Shown here: in pieces, positions 61,022-64,000 of the stretch
How positions within the stretch are numbered: the stretch's first letter is position 1
Layout: every line of letters begins with the position of its first letter
Assembly: GCA_964471115.1 (NCBI GenBank)
Contig: CAYYFE010000015.1
Span: 1 to 64,000, forward strand
Length of the DNA: 64,000 bases
Reading direction: 5' to 3'
From: SYFT01 sp964471115
GTDB lineage: Bacteria > Acidobacteriota > Vicinamibacteria > Vicinamibacterales > SCN-69-37
Notes under the pieces: generated by a model
Databases searched by the model: none
What the model was told of the DNA's origin: nothing
The model's input: the letters and a program-made list of their open reading frames with translations, nothing else
Program-made: the position numbers and the translations under genes

Positions 61022-62807
61022 TGAGTGCAGCCCGGTCGCGGCCCGGCGTCTCCTGGACGTCGAACTCCATCACGAGTCGTCGCTGCGGGTAGTGCGCGAG
61101 CACGTCGAGGATGACGTCACCCTCGTAGCCTGGCTCGGGCCGTCCGTCGGCTTCCGTATAGGAGAGTATATAGCGCGCATCGTCGCGCGAGAGCCGGTCC
61201 GCGTAGTTGCCGAACCCCCGGCCCACGAAGACCGGGCGGATGCGATTCTCGAGCGCGAGGCCGTTGGCCAGCTTGCCGTGCACGAGGGTGCCGTCGGGCA
61301 ACACTGCCCCCAGCGCCCGCGACGCGTCGACGTTGAGGTACGTGCGGGACGCGGCCCACCGGCCGAACAGCGTCAGGTCGGTCGCGACGGTCGCCACCAC
61401 GACGAAGGCCAGCGCCACGGGCGAGGGACGCCAGCCGGCCAGCCAGTCCGCGTAGCGCGCCCGGTACCACCAGGCCGCCAGCCCGGCCGCGACCGCAACC
61501 GCCGCCGAGACCCGGACGGTCTGCTTCAACTCGCCCGCCAGGACGTCGTCGAGCCAGACCAGGCGCAGCAGACTGCCGGCGGCCAGATACGCCAGGGGCA
61601 CCGCCGCGACGGCCACCACCACGCCCCCCCATCGATCCATCGATCCATCGATCCATCGATCCATTGATCCATCGATCCATCGATCCATGGTTGTCATGCC
61701 GGCCAGTGCGATGAGCGCCGGCACGAACATCACGTAGCGACGTTCGTTGCCCGCGTCATGCACGATCAGTTCGAGCAGCCCGATGGCCAGCCAGAGCACG
61801 GCCAGCCGGGCCGCGGGCGGCGCGGCGGGCCAGCGTCGCACCACCGCGAGTGTCGTCACGGCCGCGACCAGCAGCACCAGCCACATGCGCGAGAACACGC
61901 CATGCACGACGGGCAGCCAGCTGGCGCGCTGGACGAAGTCGGCAAGGCCGTAGCTCGGCTTGCGCGTGACCGTCATCTCCCAGTTGTAGAACTGGAATTC
62001 GGTCCAGTACGGCACGACGAACATCGCCAGCACGACGGCGGTGGCGAGTACGAGACCCGCGAGGGTGGCGAGGTGGCGAGATGGCGAGGTGGCGAGGTGG
62101 CCGGATGGCGAGGCGGCGAGGTGGCGGGATGAGCACCACCATGCGGTGGCCATCTCCAGTACGAGCGCGGCGATGAAAAACGCCGCGGCGGCCTTCGTGA
62201 AAAACGCGGCCACCGCCGCCGCGCCGGCGATGACGCCGAGCCAGGGGCGGCGCGCGCTGCCGGCGTACGCGGCCCAGCTCACCGTCATCAACGCCGTCAT
62301 GGTGGACTCCATCAGCGCCGCGCGGTTCCACATGACGAACGTGAAACTGGTGGCCAGCAGCACGCCGCCCAGCAGCGCGGCCCGGCGCCCAGCCACGGCC
62401 AGCAGGCCGGCCATCAGCGCCGCCACCGCCACGACACCGGAGATCGCCGGCACCAGTCGCGCCTGCCACGTGCCGACGCCGAAGGCCTCAAACGACGCCC
62501 ACTCGAGCGCGGTGAACACCGGCGCGATGAACACGGGGTTCCAGGCGTCGGTCCGCCACTCGCCCCACAACGCGGCGTTGCGCGCATTGTGCGTCCACGC
62601 ACCTTCGTCGTGCCAGACGATCCCGGTGTGCCCCACCGGAGGATCCGCCGTCAGCCAGACGCCGCGCAGGGCGATGGCGAGCAGCAGCAGGCCGGCGATG
62701 GCCGCCAGTGTCCGCACGGACGAGGCTCCGCACTCCGCACTGCGCTCCGCGCACTCCGCACTTCGCACTCCGCACTGCGCACTGCGCACTCCGCACTGCG
62801 CACTCAT
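60975..62807 (-). CDS. GT39-type membrane glycosyltransferase with three tandem arrays
   Basis: A 610-residue GT-C membrane protein. The catalytic loop is GIVWHDEGAWTHNARNAALWGEW after the first helix, and about ten further helices follow. Three arrays are translated: SAQCGVRSAQCG at the N-terminus (11 units of 7 bp), HLAASPSGHLATSPSRHL in mid-protein (8 units of 8 bp) and MDRWIDGSMDRWIDGS between helices (7 units of 8 bp). Since 7 and 8 are not multiples of 3, any gain or loss shifts the frame. Donor: polyprenyl-phosphate sugar. Start at 62807 overlaps the stop of the next GT39 gene (ATGA). Confidence 0.88.
   Translation of the reverse strand: MSAQCGVRSAQCGVRSAECAERSAECGASSVRTLAAIAGLLLLAIALRGVWLTADPPVGHTGIVWHDEGAWTHNARNAALWGEWRTDAWNPVFIAPVFTALEWASFEAFGVGTWQARLVPAISGVVAVAALMAGLLAVAGRRAALLGGVLLATSFTFVMWNRAALMESTMTALMTVSWAAYAGSARRPWLGVIAGAAAVAAFFTKAAAAFFIAALVLEMATAWWCSSRHLAASPSGHLATSPSRHLATLAGLVLATAVVLAMFVVPYWTEFQFYNWEMTVTRKPSYGLADFVQRASWLPVVHGVFSRMWLVLLVAAVTTLAVVRRWPAAPPAARLAVLWLAIGLLELIVHDAGNERRYVMFVPALIALAGMTTMDRWIDGSMDRWIDGSMDRWGGVVVAVAAVPLAYLAAGSLLRLVWLDDVLAGELKQTVRVSAAVAVAAGLAAWWYRARYADWLAGWRPSPVALAFVVVATVATDLTLFGRWAASRTYLNVDASRALGAVLPDGTLVHGKLANGLALENRIRPVFVGRGFGNYADRLSRDDARYILSYTEADGRPEPGYEGDVILDVLAHYPQRRLVMEFDVQETPGRDRAALIDKFPDGPDPRARDK
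61631..61686. repeat. octamer array ATCGATCC inside GT39 gene
   Basis: Seven 8-bp units ATCGATCC (one ATTGATCC), 56 bp. The minus strand reads MDRWIDGS in every frame, so the array is always open but a changed copy number alters the downstream frame. Confidence 0.95.
62070..62133. repeat. octamer array GAGGTGGC inside GT39 gene
   Basis: Eight degenerate 8-bp units: GAGGTGGC, GAGATGGC, two GAGGTGGC, CGGATGGC, GAGGCGGC, GAGGTGGC, GGGATGAG. It encodes a hydrophilic loop HLAASPSGHLATSPSRHLA. Confidence 0.85.
62727..62803. repeat. heptamer array TSCGCAC at GT39 gene start
   Basis: Eleven 7-bp units (TCCGCAC, TGCGCAC, TTCGCAC, and the variants TGCGCTC, CGCGCAC) directly follow the GT39 start codon on the minus strand. 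The ATGA stop/start overlap abuts the array. Confidence 0.93.
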
Positions 62808-64000
62808 GGCTTTCGCCTCCAGACTTCGAAGCGATCGAGGTCGGCCTCGCGCGTGTAGTGCGCCGTGAGCCACGTCTCGAGGAGCGGCGTGTCGTGGAAG
62901 TAGTCGGCCGAATGGCGATCGGGACCAGCCCACGAGTCGCGTTGCAGGGCCACGAGCGCGGGGGTGTGCTGTTGCAGCTCCGCCAGCAGGCCCGCGGGGC
63001 CGTACCCGGGGCGGTCAACCTCGAAGTCGCTCACGATGGGCTGGCTCCAGTGAAAACGCGACGCACTGCGGCGCCCGGCCAGCACCGGGACGCCGGGCGA
63101 GAAGCCGAACACGTAGATGGTGTCGGTCGGGGCCGTGGTGGCGCGCACCAGACGCACCAGCTCGTCGATGGCGCCGGCCACGAACTTGTCCTGCGGCCGG
63201 CCTCCGAAGTCCGCGAGATACCGCGCGCGATCGACCGGGCCGGTCAGCGCCTGCCAGTCCAGTCGGGTGCGGCTCAGGAGGTCGTCGTAGCTGGTGGCGC
63301 GTTCGGCGCCCACCAGCACGAGGGCGCCGGCCACCCACGGGAGGATCCGGTGCCGCTGGCCGAGTCGACGGCCCAGCAGGACAAGGCCGACGCCCGCCGC
63401 CAGCGCGAGCGCGGGCCAGGCCTGCACGAAATACTGCGGCAGGTGCCGCGCGCCGTTGATGAGGATGGACAGCCACGCGCCGGCCAGCCACGCGGCGGCG
63501 ACGGCGGCGCTTCGCCGGGCCGGGCGGTCCGCCGTCCACACGGTGGCCAGTGACGCCAGCACGCCCAGGCCGCCGAGGAACCAGAGCGCGTCATTGCGCG
63601 CGCGTTCGACCGGAAACTGCGCCGCGTACCGCAGCACGCCCAGCAGTCCGTCGTAGGTGTCGCCGGCGTACCGCGCGTTGTAGGTGATTGTCGCCAAGTA
63701 GAGATCGGATAACGATCCGGTCAGGGCCAAGAGCGCGATCGGCGCCAGCACCATCACCAGTCCCGCGGCCGACACGGTCGCCAGCTCCCGCACCCATGCG
63801 CGCGGTTCGAAGGTCATCCCCCGTGGCCAGCACGCCAGCGCGACGGCGGCGGTGACGGCGTACGCGGCCGCGTTGTATTTCAGCCAGAACGCCGCGCCCA
63901 GCAGGACGCCGATGCCCAGCAGGTGTCCACGCCGGCGATCGTGGGTGGCAGCCAGGGCGAGGGCGCCGGTGATCGCGAGTGCGATGAACGTCTCGCACTG
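62804..64000 (-). CDS. second GT39-type membrane glycosyltransferase, 5' end beyond window
   Basis: The frame remains open from the window edge (64000) and continues with LLGIGVLLGAAFWLKYNAA, a typical GT39 helix and loop, so the gene starts outside; an internal ATG at 63817 is not the true start. 398 residues are visible: several membrane helices, YNARYAGDTYDG, then a C-terminal soluble domain (TDTIYVFGFSPGVPVLAGRRSASRFHW). It and the neighbouring GT39 gene form a pair probably derived by duplication. Confidence 0.85.
   Translation of the reverse strand, partial: QCETFIALAITGALALAATHDRRRGHLLGIGVLLGAAFWLKYNAAAYAVTAAVALACWPRGMTFEPRAWVRELATVSAAGLVMVLAPIALLALTGSLSDLYLATITYNARYAGDTYDGLLGVLRYAAQFPVERARNDALWFLGGLGVLASLATVWTADRPARRSAAVAAAWLAGAWLSILINGARHLPQYFVQAWPALALAAGVGLVLLGRRLGQRHRILPWVAGALVLVGAERATSYDDLLSRTRLDWQALTGPVDRARYLADFGGRPQDKFVAGAIDELVRLVRATTAPTDTIYVFGFSPGVPVLAGRRSASRFHWSQPIVSDFEVDRPGYGPAGLLAELQQHTPALVALQRDSWAGPDRHSADYFHDTPLLETWLTAHYTREADLDRFEVWRRKP

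Noticed and set aside
63817..63817. ATG at 63817 as start of the last GT39 gene
   Set aside because: The frame remains open to the window edge and the upstream part reads as a membrane helix of the same family.

Overview
The window looks like a stretch of chromosome from a GC-rich Gram-negative bacterium of the phylum Acidobacteriota, most plausibly class Vicinamibacteria. This rests on an orphan ADOP-type permease (18146-20554), a pair of VWFA-related proteins of the acidobacterial type (25877-27699), an outer-membrane TonB-dependent receptor, and many secreted hydrolases. Genes are tightly packed, many joined by ATGA, GTGA or TGATG overlaps. I see no rRNA, tRNA, CRISPR array, insertion sequence or prophage.

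Layout. 0-13 kb: RNA helicase with infA, a repeat-bearing AmpG-like transporter, a PLP enzyme, CCA-adding enzyme, SDR, M20 peptidase, proline dehydrogenase, acyltransferase, isocitrate dehydrogenase, HPF. 13-24 kb: transketolase, a beta-propeller/gamma-glutamyltransferase fusion, ADOP permease, nadE, TonB-dependent receptor. 24-31 kb: CobA-HemD fusion, VWFA pair, and an Fo-only ATP synthase operon (atpZ-I-B-E-F with no F1 genes after it). 31-41 kb: desaturase, RHH regulator, GT87, typA, TPR/zinc-ribbon protein, a Rieske/cytochrome b-c complex and an acyl-CoA ligase. 41-54 kb: HD hydrolase, YfcC-like carrier, penicillin acylase, MarR, a sulfite-dehydrogenase-like pair with a divergent metallo-hydrolase, DUF885, propeller protein, fused E1 dehydrogenase. 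54-64 kb: one minus-strand envelope and polysaccharide block (rhomboid, murJ, YqeY, GT4, deacetylase, GNAT, methyltransferase and two GT39 membrane glycosyltransferases, the last running off the window edge).

Two signals cut across the gene list. First, short tandem arrays with 7-10 bp units sit at gene junctions and sometimes inside genes, where they supply stop codons, Shine-Dalgarno sequences, -10 elements or peptide repeats. One GT39 gene carries three arrays whose units are 7 or 8 bp, a possible phase-variation locus. Second, about a dozen genes that head transcription units have a TANNNT-like -10 hexamer ending exactly 6 or 7 nt before the start codon and no Shine-Dalgarno, which points to widespread leaderless transcription. 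A smaller repeat family, an imperfect palindrome beginning AAATGAC, forms a terminator between convergent genes and recurs inside a coding sequence.

The metabolism implied is aerobic and heterotrophic: proline, peptide and fatty-acid use, a bc-type complex with fused dihaem cytochrome c, and an Fo motor encoded apart from F1. All functions are read from sequence by eye; no database search was possible.
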